Of a stretch of DNA of 8,114 bases, positions 1 through 6,058 are shown one piece after another. How positions within the stretch are numbered: the stretch's first letter is position 1; each line of letters starts with the position of its first letter. Source of the stretch: an uncultured Oscillospiraceae bacterium (GTDB lineage Bacteria; Bacillota; Clostridia; Oscillospirales; Oscillospiraceae); NCBI GenBank assembly GCA_900758315.1, contig CAAERF010000461.1, forward strand, positions 1-8,114. Direction: 5' to 3'. The notes beneath the pieces are model-generated. The model was not told the DNA's origin, did not search any database, and saw only the letters and a program-made list of their open reading frames with translations. Position numbers and translations under genes: made by a program.

Positions 1-3
1 CAT
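1..3 (-). CDS. Probable start of a further minus-strand gene (only the start codon in the window)
   Basis: The first three bases read ATG on the minus strand. Seven bases upstream lies AGGGAGG, a good Shine-Dalgarno match, and 29 bases upstream of the start codon lies a perfect TATAAT box. Nothing of the protein is visible, so its identity is unknown. It would follow the nuclease-like gene in the same direction but is separated from it by several hairpins, so it is probably a separate transcription unit. The call rests only on the start-codon context. Confidence 0.35.
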
Positions 4-32
4 GAGGGGGCCTCCCTAGGTGGTTTTCTTCT

Positions 33-61
33 ATTATACCAAAAGCCTTCGCGGTTGCGAA
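33..61 (-). promoter_or_regulatory. Putative sigma-A promoter for the gene starting at the left edge
   Basis: On the minus strand a perfect TATAAT lies at 38-33, with TTCGCA (4 of 6 matches to TTGACA) at 61-56 and a 17-base spacer. The -35 and spacer lie inside the strong hairpin 39-70, so a terminator for the upstream gene and a promoter for the next appear superimposed. The -10 box is convincing and the -35 is weak. Confidence 0.35.
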
Positions 62-70
62 GGCTTTTGG
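39..70. terminator. Perfect 14-bp hairpin, likely bidirectional terminator
   Basis: CCAAAAGCCTTCGC pairs perfectly with GCGAAGGCTTTTGG around a four-base loop. The stem ends in an A-run/T-run pair, so either strand gives a GC-rich core followed by UUUU within the stem, typical of compact Firmicute terminators. No longer U-tract follows on either side, so its efficiency is uncertain. Confidence 0.55.
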
Positions 71-93
71 GGGAGTATTCTTTGACAAACTGA

Positions 94-121
94 AAGGTCA
101 CTTGCAATCGCAAGTGACCTT
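94..121. terminator. Perfect 12-bp hairpin, possible second terminator
   Basis: AAGGTCACTTGC pairs perfectly with GCAAGTGACCTT around loop AATC. On the minus strand the stem runs into a moderately U-rich stretch (CUUUCAGUUUGUC), on the plus strand into UUGUCUCU. It lies downstream of the nuclease-like gene, so a back-up terminator is the simplest reading. A protein-binding palindrome is possible. Confidence 0.45.
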
Positions 122-150
122 GTCTCTATGTTACAAAAAAGATACCCTAT

Positions 151-170
151 AAAAAGGCTTAGACAAGGCC
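151..170 (-). terminator. Weak hairpin plus U-tract downstream of the nuclease-like gene
   Basis: On the minus strand GGCCTT pairs with AAGCC (one bulged C) around loop GTCT, followed directly by five T residues and AT. It lies about 70 bases past the stop codon of the nuclease-like gene and is probably the first of its stacked terminators. The stem is short. The rest of 1-237 holds only small palindromes (GTTTTATAAAAC at 174-185; GTATT/AATAC at 210-221). Confidence 0.35.
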
Positions 171-237
171 GCTGTTTTATAAAACATTGATTTGATGACC
201 GAAAATTTTGTATTAGAATACCGCTTCTAAAGACTGC

Positions 238-852
238 CTATGGCAAGGGAAGATATTGGTATTCTTCCGGTAGGGTAAGAGCCGTCCAATCAATTTTTTT
301 GGCTGTGTATACGATTTCTGTATAGAGCGCGTCTCCGCGCTGCTTTCGATATGTAATGACGATTCTATCTGCGCTGCCTTTAACCATGCTTCGGATATCG
401 CCTTCCAATACGGTGTTGGGAACAAAACGCCCCTTGCCGCCATTGCGGACAAAGCCCATACAAGCACCAACTGATCCGGCGAGCTTGTCAGTGTATAATT
501 TCGGCTGGGATAAATTGTAATCCCCAACCATCTTAGCAGAAAGATGCTTTTGCACCAATCCGGGAAGAACGCGCATTTTCATTTCGGTCGTGCCGTCTGC
601 TGCAAACTCAAAATCTGACTCAGACAAGCGCTTGTCGCAGCACATACTAAAGAAGTTGTTTGCACTGATTTCCTTCTTGTTCAGCTTAAAGCCTGTCATG
701 TGCAGAAAATTGCTGCCGTCAAATGTAACTTCCAGACACCGAACGGTCTTATGCTTGTCAGTCGTAACAAATAAAAGGCTTCTTCCCGCTAGGTTTTCCT
801 TATAGGAAGCTGCGCAGGAGAAAACGATTTGCAAGGCTTCTTTTTTCGTCAT
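238..852 (-). CDS. PBECR4-like nuclease-family protein, candidate toxin of a type III-like RNA-antitoxin module
   Basis: This is a 204-residue soluble protein with no signal peptide or membrane segment. Its pattern matches what I recall of the PBECR4 family, a branch of the Barnase/EndoU/ColicinE5-D/RelE nuclease superfamily: an N-terminal KKEALQIVF helix, LLFVTTDKHK, the FLHMTGFKL core with H51 (about residues 49-57), NNFF (65-68), CDKRLSESDFEF (72-83), DGTTEMKMRVLPGL (86-99) and a C-terminal KKIDW near 185-189. The likely activity is RNA cleavage. The family assignment comes from memory of motifs; the activity is inference. ATG at 852 is favoured by AGGAAG six bases upstream (864-859). The gene has no promoter of its own: just upstream lie a rho-independent terminator and an array of structured repeats behind a promoter, so it is probably expressed by read-through. 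ToxN-type hallmark motifs (such as KYFVPLSS-like stretches) are absent, so it is not an obvious ToxN, CptN or TenpN. Confidence 0.7.
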   Translation of the reverse strand: MTKKEALQIVFSCAASYKENLAGRSLLFVTTDKHKTVRCLEVTFDGSNFLHMTGFKLNKKEISANNFFSMCCDKRLSESDFEFAADGTTEMKMRVLPGLVQKHLSAKMVGDYNLSQPKLYTDKLAGSVGACMGFVRNGGKGRFVPNTVLEGDIRSMVKGSADRIVITYRKQRGDALYTEIVYTAKKIDWTALTLPEEYQYLPLP

Positions 853-882
853 GATAAACTTCCTGTTGCATTCTACATTTTA

Positions 883-931
883 CAAAAAGAAAGGGACACC
901 TACAACACCGCAGTGCTGTCCGATGTCCCTT
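883..931 (-). terminator. Rho-independent terminator between the RNA repeats and the nuclease-like gene
   Basis: On the minus strand AAGGGACA (931-924) pairs with TGTCCCTT (898-891). An inner helix, ACAGCAC with GTGTTGT, extends the stem. The tail is TTTCTTTTTGT (893-883). It ends about 30 bases before the start codon of the 204-aa gene and after the last repeat, so most transcripts from the upstream promoter should stop here and yield a short RNA of about 200 nt, with a minority reading on into the gene. Confidence 0.8.
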
Positions 932-1080
932 GTGGCTAGTTTTATCGTTGTCCGCCAACCGACAGGTCCTTACGCCCTGCATCGCTTTCGGGTTTTATCG
1001 TTGCCCGCCAACCACAGGTCCTTGCGTCCTGCATCAGATCGGATTTTAGGTGCTAGCCCACCAGCAGAATGTCGTCTGCT
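932..1080 (-). repeat. Three tandem repeats of 45-52 bp
   Basis: Unit 1 is at 1080-1036, unit 2 at 1035-984 and unit 3 at 983-932. Units 2 and 3 share about 44 bases with three substitutions and one single-base indel, both starting GATGCAGG and reaching ATAAAAC. Unit 1 is strongly diverged in sequence but keeps the same order of hairpin A, hairpin B and A-run. The last 7-10 bases of each unit, after the A-run, are variable. Units abut without spacers. Confidence 0.8.
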
Positions 1081-1091
1081 TTCCTACTTAT

Positions 1092-1120
1092 AGTATACAC
1101 AAGACGAACGAAAATAGCAA
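1092..1120 (-). promoter_or_regulatory. Sigma-A-like promoter of the repeat RNA / nuclease unit
   Basis: On the minus strand TTGCTA (-35, 1120-1115) and TATACT (-10, 1097-1092) are separated by exactly 17 bases, giving a predicted start near 1085, just before the first repeat unit. The -10 matches 5 of 6 and the -35 4 of 6. It is the only good promoter upstream of the 204-aa gene. Confidence 0.7.
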
Positions 1121-1376
1121 CAGATCTAGCAATCAATTTTATGAAATTTTTGCAAATAAACGCACAAAAACAAAAATGAGATTAACTACCCCAAAAACCG
1201 ACCAACCGCCGCGAGGCAATTAGCGATTTCGGCAAAGCATACATTGAAAATCGACCACTGGCTTTGCCAATTTTGTATGATACAAGAAAGTGGCCTATAT
1301 TTAATTTATTGGGGTTGCCACTCTAAAAATCACCACACTGACAACTTGGATTTAAATATCTTACGGTGTAATGCTT
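1121..1376. other. Intergenic stretch with a possible decayed gene fragment
   Basis: These 256 bases between the repeat-RNA promoter and the end of the XRE/ImmA gene hold no recognised gene. A plus-strand frame is open from 1186 to the stop at 1324-1326 (46 codons) without a suitable start codon. Its translation includes RREAISDFGKAYIENRPLA and looks protein-like, but I do not recognise it. An ATG with no Shine-Dalgarno at 1176-1178 lies in another frame. On the minus strand AGTGGC (1322-1317) and GCCACT (1294-1289) form a 6-bp stem with a 22-base loop before TTCTTGT, at best a weak terminator for the upstream gene. Confidence 0.25.
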
Positions 1377-2531
1377 TTAAGTGGCATTTCTCTTTAATTG
1401 TAAATTTGGAAGCTTAATTATTTTGTGGGCTGCCAAAGTACCGGCAGGCAAGTCCAGTAAGCGTTCAACTTCCGTGGCGTTAATGCTTAATCCATAGGAA
1501 TCGGAAAGTTCCTCCATAAATTCTGCAGGAGTAAAAACATTTTCCTGCAACAGCATGATTACCGATGTTTTGAGCAGCGCAGGACTTGCCGTAATAAGGG
1601 TGTCATCCAAAGGCTCTTCCTTGCGAAGCCCGCGTCTTTGCATAATCCGAATTAGATTTTGATAATCATCTGTGGTGATGATTCCCAACTTTTCGGATCG
1701 GCGGATCATCGCAGCGATAGAGACTTTCCATTTCTTCTTTAGTTGTTTATAATAAGTTATAGTTTGTGGTCCTCGTTCAGCATCTCTTCTGAACGTTTCC
1801 TCCGGTAGCAAGAAAGCTGCGGCAAAGTCGTTTGCCTCGCGTTCTTTGCGCTTGAATTCTTCTTTGGAAACATCTTCGATATCTTCGCTCCATTCATGCA
1901 GGCAGATATGCCCTAATTCGTGAGCAATATCGAAATGAATTCGTACCGCCGAAGTTTTATTGTTTGAATATGCAATGATGAATGTTGGAACATCCCCTGT
2001 CTGCATAAATTGACTGAATGCATCAACATCATTGGTATTGGTAGAAATGGAAGTTACTAAAATTCCATGCTGTTCAACTATAGATACCAGATTGTCTAGG
2101 GGACCTCTTCCAAGCCCCCATGCGTCTCTCAAGGCATAAGCTGCTTGTTCAGGGGATATATTATCAGGTAGGTCGAGATGAACAAATTCGGGAAATGATA
2201 CATAGTCTTGCAGCAGAGAGTAAATCTGCGAAAGATAGTCCATTTTGACAATTTGTTCACTACGGTACTTCTTATTTGTCGTGAGTAAAGAACGGAAATA
2301 GACTGTTCCGGAAGCAATTGCGCTGGAAGGTTCATAAAAGTATTTAATGGGGAAGTCTAGCGCTTGCGCCAACCGGACAACAGTTGTTTTGTCCGTTGGT
2401 TGGCTTTTTGAAATCTCATACATTGATAGGGTTTGCCGTTGACAACCAACGCGTTCAGCTAAGTCAGCAACGGTCAGTCCTCTGTAAATGCGTGCCTTTT
2501 TCAAGCGATCTCCATTAAATTGGGTGTTCAT
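1377..2531 (-). CDS. XRE-family regulator fused to ImmA/IrrE-type zinc metallopeptidase
   Basis: This is a 384-residue cytoplasmic protein. Residues about 7-63 form an XRE helix-turn-helix (RLKKARIYRGLTVADLAERV, then the QRQTLSMYEI recognition-helix region), so it should bind an operator as a dimer. Residues about 140-245 are an ImmA/IrrE (COG2856) peptidase domain: HELGH with H204, E205 and H208 is the zinc site, and E232 in REANDFAAAFLLP is the expected third ligand. The remaining 130 residues are mostly helical and include a second acidic helical region. All catalytic residues are present. Family members cleave partner repressors or antitoxins, often in mobile elements. ATG at 2531 is supported by AGAGGA eight bases upstream (2545-2540). 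The gene follows the DUF5986-like gene after 110 bases and is probably co-transcribed with it. Regulation of the pair, or antitoxin or protease action on its partner, is inference. Confidence 0.88.
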   Translation of the reverse strand: MNTQFNGDRLKKARIYRGLTVADLAERVGCQRQTLSMYEISKSQPTDKTTVVRLAQALDFPIKYFYEPSSAIASGTVYFRSLLTTNKKYRSEQIVKMDYLSQIYSLLQDYVSFPEFVHLDLPDNISPEQAAYALRDAWGLGRGPLDNLVSIVEQHGILVTSISTNTNDVDAFSQFMQTGDVPTFIIAYSNNKTSAVRIHFDIAHELGHICLHEWSEDIEDVSKEEFKRKEREANDFAAAFLLPEETFRRDAERGPQTITYYKQLKKKWKVSIAAMIRRSEKLGIITTDDYQNLIRIMQRRGLRKEEPLDDTLITASPALLKTSVIMLLQENVFTPAEFMEELSDSYGLSINATEVERLLDLPAGTLAAHKIIKLPNLQLKRNAT

Positions 2532-2603
2532 ATAGGCGATCCTCTTTCATTAATAGTTATTTGGCATTGCACCACATATAGAGTATTTGCTGTGGAAGCG
2601 CCT

Positions 2604-2630
2604 TTAGGGCCGACACGGTGTCGACCCTAA
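2604..2630. promoter_or_regulatory. Imperfect palindrome between the two cargo genes (attenuator or operator)
   Basis: TTAGGG pairs with CCCTAA and, past one C/A mismatch, CGACA pairs with TGTCG around a CGG loop. It begins 12 bases after the stop codon of the DUF5986-like gene and precedes the XRE/ImmA gene. No U-tract follows on the minus strand, so it is not a classical terminator. It could be an mRNA stability or attenuation hairpin, or an operator for the XRE domain. Confidence 0.45.
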
Positions 2631-2641
2631 TTTAGCAGTAA

Positions 2642-3406
2642 TCAACTTTCTCTTTTTGTGGTACGTTCCAACTCTTTTTGCTTGGGGCGAGATTTTTGCC
2701 GAGCCATAGCTTTTGCAGTAAGGTGGAGACCTCGATTCGGCTGATTTCCGGGAACATTGGAATTGGGGACTTTCTCAACCACTGTGCTTTCATCGGCTGC
2801 AATGTATTGGGACCAATCTTGCTCACTGTTCTGGGCAATATCCAGAGATGGAGTGACCATGACAGCACGAACATGCGTTAACTGATAGCCGACAGTATCA
2901 AACAAGACGAGCACATGATGGCGGACAACTTCAACACCACCTTCAAGGTCACTCAACATTGTTTGAACTAGTTCCGGAAGGCGATCCTCATCAGAAAAGG
3001 TGTTAGGGAAAAGGCTAAGTTGTTGTTGATCGGCTAACAAATCTGCATTAAACTGTCTTGCAAGCATATCGATATAATGCATACATCTTCTCTTATGCTG
3101 GCGATTACGAAGTTCAGCAAAGCGCTTTTCACGCATGAAAGTGAAGATGCAATGTGTTGATTTTTCATACACGACCAGCATTTCCCATGGCCCGCGATGA
3201 GCCTTCGCAATTGTACAATCTTCAGTGTCCAGCGTCTTGATGATATTGGTATTTAGCAAATCCCAAATTCGAGACGGAACGCTGTTTTTCGTTTGGAGAT
3301 CGTGCTGGCGAATATCGGCGCGGATATCATCGCCAACAGCATCTTCAATGCATCGGACCATCTTGGCAATCAACGCGGGTGAAAGAAAAATATTAGCTGT
3401 GTGCAT
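2642..3406 (-). CDS. DUF5986-like protein of unknown function, partner of the XRE/ImmA protein
   Basis: This is a 254-residue protein, probably cytoplasmic. Visible blocks are DIRADIRQHD (27-36), SVPSRIWDLLNTNI (42-55), RGPWEML (71-77), FTFMREKRFAELR (88-100), HYIDMLARQFNADL (110-123), HHVLVLFDTVGYQL (163-176), DWSQYI (197-202), and a basic, probably disordered tail from about 225. The pattern agrees with what I remember of DUF5986, a Firmicute family found near XRE/ImmA regulators; I am moderately sure. No catalytic motif of a known enzyme is obvious. ATG at 3406 has a strong AGGGGG site six bases upstream (3418-3413) and a short leader from a consensus promoter. It is the first gene of the pair. 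A role as effector or toxin, with the downstream protein as its control partner, is inference. Confidence 0.7.
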   Translation of the reverse strand: MHTANIFLSPALIAKMVRCIEDAVGDDIRADIRQHDLQTKNSVPSRIWDLLNTNIIKTLDTEDCTIAKAHRGPWEMLVVYEKSTHCIFTFMREKRFAELRNRQHKRRCMHYIDMLARQFNADLLADQQQLSLFPNTFSDEDRLPELVQTMLSDLEGGVEVVRHHVLVLFDTVGYQLTHVRAVMVTPSLDIAQNSEQDWSQYIAADESTVVEKVPNSNVPGNQPNRGLHLTAKAMARQKSRPKQKELERTTKRES

Positions 3407-3435
3407 GTGGCACCCCCTTAATCTACTATGACGTT

Positions 3436-3464
3436 ATTATAGGCGTTTTACTAAAAAATGTCAA
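3436..3464 (-). promoter_or_regulatory. Perfect consensus sigma-A promoter of the DUF5986-like / XRE-ImmA unit
   Basis: On the minus strand TTGACA (3464-3459) and TATAAT (3441-3436) both match consensus in all six positions with an exact 17-base spacer. The predicted start near 3429 leaves a leader of about 23 bases before ATG at 3406. So strong a promoter suggests either constitutive high expression or tight repression, the XRE protein encoded downstream being the natural candidate. Confidence 0.85.
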
Positions 3465-3637
3465 GATGCTTTTATAAATTCATGTTCGTGTTGTTCCGCG
3501 ATATTAGTAGGTAGGAGGCATCGGGATTTAAGGGAAGGGATATTGTCTGCAAGTTGGCATTTGAATTGACGCTCATTAAAAGAGTTTGAGAGTAAAAACA
3601 AATAAAGTGTTGATTTTACGGTAGACATGCATAGATA

Positions 3638-5224
3638 TTAGGATTGCAAGGGGACTGTCACTGTGTATCCGCCGATAAATTCGATTTTGATTCTTACAGC
3701 AGATATGACCTCGATTCTCTCGATGATTCTTGCGACAAGGGTATCAGAATATTCGGTAATACGGAAGTCGGAGTCGGTCAGTTGGAGATTCGGATTTGCA
3801 GCTTTCTGCTGGCTGGCAGTAAGCTGGTCGACTTGTTTTTGCAGGTTGTCGATTTCCTCGCTTGCGTGTTTTAATTTTTCGTCGAGGAATGACGCATCGC
3901 ATTCAAGGGACATGTCCAGCAGACGGTCAAATTCCTGTTGCGAGTCCGCGAGTTTTTGCTGTAATTTCTCTAGTTCTGTTGTGCCGCCTTGCAAATCGTG
4001 CAGGATGCCGTTGATCTGCATAGCGACTTCTTCGGTGTAATTGTCGGTCAGATTTTGGATGGCTCTCAGCAAGGTTTGATGCAGGGCTTCTTCCTGCACC
4101 GAGGGTGAATTATGGCAGAATTTTGTTCCGTAGGTGACGCGGTTGACGCAGCGCCAGACGATTTCCTTTCTGCCGTGAATATTCCAAGTCACACGCTTAT
4201 AAGGGCTGCCGCATTCCCCGCAATACAGCCGTTCGGAAAGGGCGTACTTGCTGTTGTACCGCCCGCGTTTTTTCTTGCGTTGGTTTGCACAGGACTTGCT
4301 GTTGCGGCGGGCGATTTCAGCTTGAACCTCGCGGTACATTTGCTTGGTGACGATGCCTTCGTGATTGTTCTCAATGTAGTATTGCGGCAGCTGGCCGGTG
4401 TTTTTCTTCGGGCCGCCGGTCAGCACATTGTCGGTAAAGGTCTTTTGCAGCAGGACATCACCGCAGTATTTTTCATTCTGCAAGATGCGTAGGAGCGCCT
4501 GCGTTGACCATGTGGTGTTGCCACGCACGGTTTTGTAACCGCCTGCTTCGACCTTGCCCTTTATGGTTTGCAAGCTGTCGCCGTGCAGGTAGCAGGTGTA
4601 AATCATCCGAATCAGTTCAGCCTGTTCGGGGATGATCTCCGGCTGACCGTCTGCACCTTTGCGGTAGCCGAGCATCTGCGCATAGGGGAAGGAGAATCTT
4701 CCGTGACGAAATCCCATGCGCTTTCCTCTGGAAATATTCTGCGAGATGGATTCGCTCTCAGCTTGTGCAAAGGCACTCAGCACAGTAAGGAGCATTTCGG
4801 AATTCATGGTACTGGTGTTGATGTTCTCTTTTTCAAATATGACGGTGACACCGAACTGCTTCAGCATTCGCACATATTGGATGCTGTCCACGGTGTTGCG
4901 GGCAAAGCGGGAAATTGACTTTGTAAGGATCAGGTCGATTTTATGCTTTTTGCAGTCTTGAATCATCTGGTTGAATCCGTCACGCTTTTTGGTGTGGACA
5001 CCTGAGATACCATCGTCGGCGTAAATCCCGGCAAGCTGCCATTCGGGGGTGGAATTGATTTTGGCAGTGTAGAATTCCTTTTGAATTTCAAAGCTGCCCT
5101 GCTGTTCTTCTTCCTCTGTACTGACGCGGCAGTATGCAGCAACTCGTAGCTTGGTGCGGGATGCCGTGTTTTTTGAAGCTTTCATGTTGGGCTGAATGAC
5201 GATGATTCTTCTCTCGCAGTTCAT
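3638..5224 (-). CDS. Large serine recombinase (site-specific integrase), complete
   Basis: This is a 528-residue protein with the full large serine recombinase layout. The resolvase/invertase catalytic domain spans about residues 25-165: AAYCRVST gives the nucleophile S35 with R33, and SISRFARN supplies R106 and R109. The E-helix and linker (GKRMGFRHGRFSFPYAQMLGY) lead to the recombinase DNA-binding domain at about 180-300. A zinc ribbon (C335, C338, C359, C370) follows, then a long coiled coil (about 405-475) and a C-terminal strand region. Such enzymes cut attachment sites through a phosphoserine link and catalyse integration; excision usually needs a directionality factor. AAGGAGA (5236-5230) lies five bases before ATG and overlaps the TAA of the preceding gene, so translation is coupled. 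It is the only visible protein of the three-gene module with a catalytic serine. The 173 bases between it and the next promoter hold no gene and no clear terminator. Confidence 0.93.
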   Translation of the reverse strand: MNCERRIIVIQPNMKASKNTASRTKLRVAAYCRVSTEEEEQQGSFEIQKEFYTAKINSTPEWQLAGIYADDGISGVHTKKRDGFNQMIQDCKKHKIDLILTKSISRFARNTVDSIQYVRMLKQFGVTVIFEKENINTSTMNSEMLLTVLSAFAQAESESISQNISRGKRMGFRHGRFSFPYAQMLGYRKGADGQPEIIPEQAELIRMIYTCYLHGDSLQTIKGKVEAGGYKTVRGNTTWSTQALLRILQNEKYCGDVLLQKTFTDNVLTGGPKKNTGQLPQYYIENNHEGIVTKQMYREVQAEIARRNSKSCANQRKKKRGRYNSKYALSERLYCGECGSPYKRVTWNIHGRKEIVWRCVNRVTYGTKFCHNSPSVQEEALHQTLLRAIQNLTDNYTEEVAMQINGILHDLQGGTTELEKLQQKLADSQQEFDRLLDMSLECDASFLDEKLKHASEEIDNLQKQVDQLTASQQKAANPNLQLTDSDFRITEYSDTLVARIIERIEVISAVRIKIEFIGGYTVTVPLQS

Positions 5225-5234
5225 GGGATTCTCC

Positions 5235-6056
5235 TTATACGACCATTCCGTTTACAAGTTTCAACTGAATGGAAGTGGTTCTGTGCAAAACTATTTTGTC
5301 TGCGATGGCATGGTACAGCTTTGGGTTGAACGTATCGCAGGGCGGTGCAGCAGCGAGGGCTTCTTTGATTCGCAGCGTCATGGGGTCAGCTTTTCCGGCT
5401 GTACAGCAAAGATATTGCAAATCCGCGCGGGCAAGGATGTTTTGAATGAGTGATTCTGCATCAAAATTCCCGGCGGATAACATTTCATCAATTTCTGCTT
5501 GCCGTTTTTCGGCTTCAATTGATACTGTGTTGTGTGACAGCGGCTGGTCATTGATGCCGTCAGGATTATCCTGTAAGCGTTTCATTGTGGTGGCGATGCT
5601 TTGCAGGAGAATATCCGGCGCAATTTGGACGGAGAATGCTGCGCAGTGGCGGCAGCGCCATCGATGACCTTTTGCCTGCCATTCCAGTTTGCTGCCGCAT
5701 TCGGGACAGATAATGTCACCGCGAATATCTTTTAAGGCTTCTGTGTAAGTGGGGGCTTTTCGCTGGCACAGGGCTTGCGCTTTTTGAAATAATGCTTCTT
5801 CGACAATGGGCGGATAACTATCCTTCCCACAGTATGCTGGATTTTTTACGATGCGGTGAACGGTGTTCTTGTTCCAGCCTGTCTCATCGCCGTATGGGAT
5901 GCCGATGAATTGCAAGCGTTTTGCGATTTCTTGCAGGGAATTGCCTGCAAGGTAGAGTTGATAAATTTGACGGACGTATTCAGCTTGCGCGGTATCTGGG
6001 GTGATGATGCCGTTCTGTATGCGGTATCCGTAGGGCAGGTATCTCGGTTTTGCCAT
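5235..6056 (-). CDS. Recombinase-domain protein lacking the serine catalytic domain
   Basis: This 273-residue protein starts directly in the recombinase DNA-binding domain (LPYGYRIQNGIITP, about residues 7-20, through WNKNTVHRIVKN to about 85). It continues with a zinc ribbon (C117, C120, C135, C138), a short helical segment near 178-195 and a C-terminal beta-like tail. There is no YxRxS motif and no room for the roughly 140-residue catalytic domain, so it cannot cut DNA alone. Similar catalytic-less forms occur beside full recombinases in Clostridial elements as I recall, so this may be a genuine accessory subunit rather than decay. ATG at 6056 follows the stop of the upstream frame by two bases (TGACAATG), and AAGGAGA lies at 6073-6067, ten bases before ATG. 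Its stop is overlapped by the ribosome binding site of the complete recombinase gene. A role in site recognition or directionality is inference. Confidence 0.82.
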   Translation of the reverse strand: MAKPRYLPYGYRIQNGIITPDTAQAEYVRQIYQLYLAGNSLQEIAKRLQFIGIPYGDETGWNKNTVHRIVKNPAYCGKDSYPPIVEEALFQKAQALCQRKAPTYTEALKDIRGDIICPECGSKLEWQAKGHRWRCRHCAAFSVQIAPDILLQSIATTMKRLQDNPDGINDQPLSHNTVSIEAEKRQAEIDEMLSAGNFDAESLIQNILARADLQYLCCTAGKADPMTLRIKEALAAAPPCDTFNPKLYHAIADKIVLHRTTSIQLKLVNGMVV

Positions 6057-6058
6057 TG

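Larger units (their letters stand above)
883..1085 (-). ncRNA. Structured tandem-repeat RNA, candidate RNA antitoxin
   Basis: A transcript starting near 1085 and ending at the terminator tail would be about 200 nt and consists mostly of three head-to-tail structured units. Each unit folds into hairpin A, hairpin B and a single-stranded A-run: AGCAGA/TCTGCT, GGTG/CACC and TAAAAT in unit 1; CAGG/CCTG, GTTG/CAAC and ATAAAAC in units 2 and 3. Stem sequences differ between units 1 and 2 while pairing is kept, which argues for selection on RNA. In unit 2 the hairpin B loop CGGG (1007-1004) can pair with CCCG (992-989), an H-type pseudoknot like those of type III antitoxins. There is no open frame of note on the transcribed strand. 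An alternative is a cis-acting leader or riboswitch-like attenuator, but a three-fold repeat is unusual for that. Confidence 0.65.

Noticed and set aside
82..110. Plus-strand promoter with TTGACA at 82-87
   Set aside because: The expected -10 position holds CAATCG and no plus-strand gene follows.
213..527. Minus-strand ORF overlapping the end of the PBECR4-like gene
   Set aside because: Shadow frame: no Shine-Dalgarno, no recognisable motifs, fully overlaps the better-supported gene.
932..1080. CRISPR-like array
   Set aside because: The units abut without unique spacers, there are only three and one is strongly diverged, and no cas genes are in view. They form hairpins typical of structured RNA repeats.
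883..1085. Known metabolite riboswitch controlling the 204-aa gene
   Set aside because: No recognisable riboswitch core. The threefold repetition with a nuclease-like downstream gene fits an RNA antitoxin better. Not fully excluded.
3481..3637. Small gene after GTAGGAGGC around 3510-3520 on the plus strand
   Set aside because: The Shine-Dalgarno-like run is not followed by a start codon at suitable distance and no open frame exists.
3644..4492. Long plus-strand ORFs opposite the complete recombinase gene
   Set aside because: They mirror the recombinase coding frame, lack ribosome binding sites and show no domain; the minus strand carries all the recombinase motifs.
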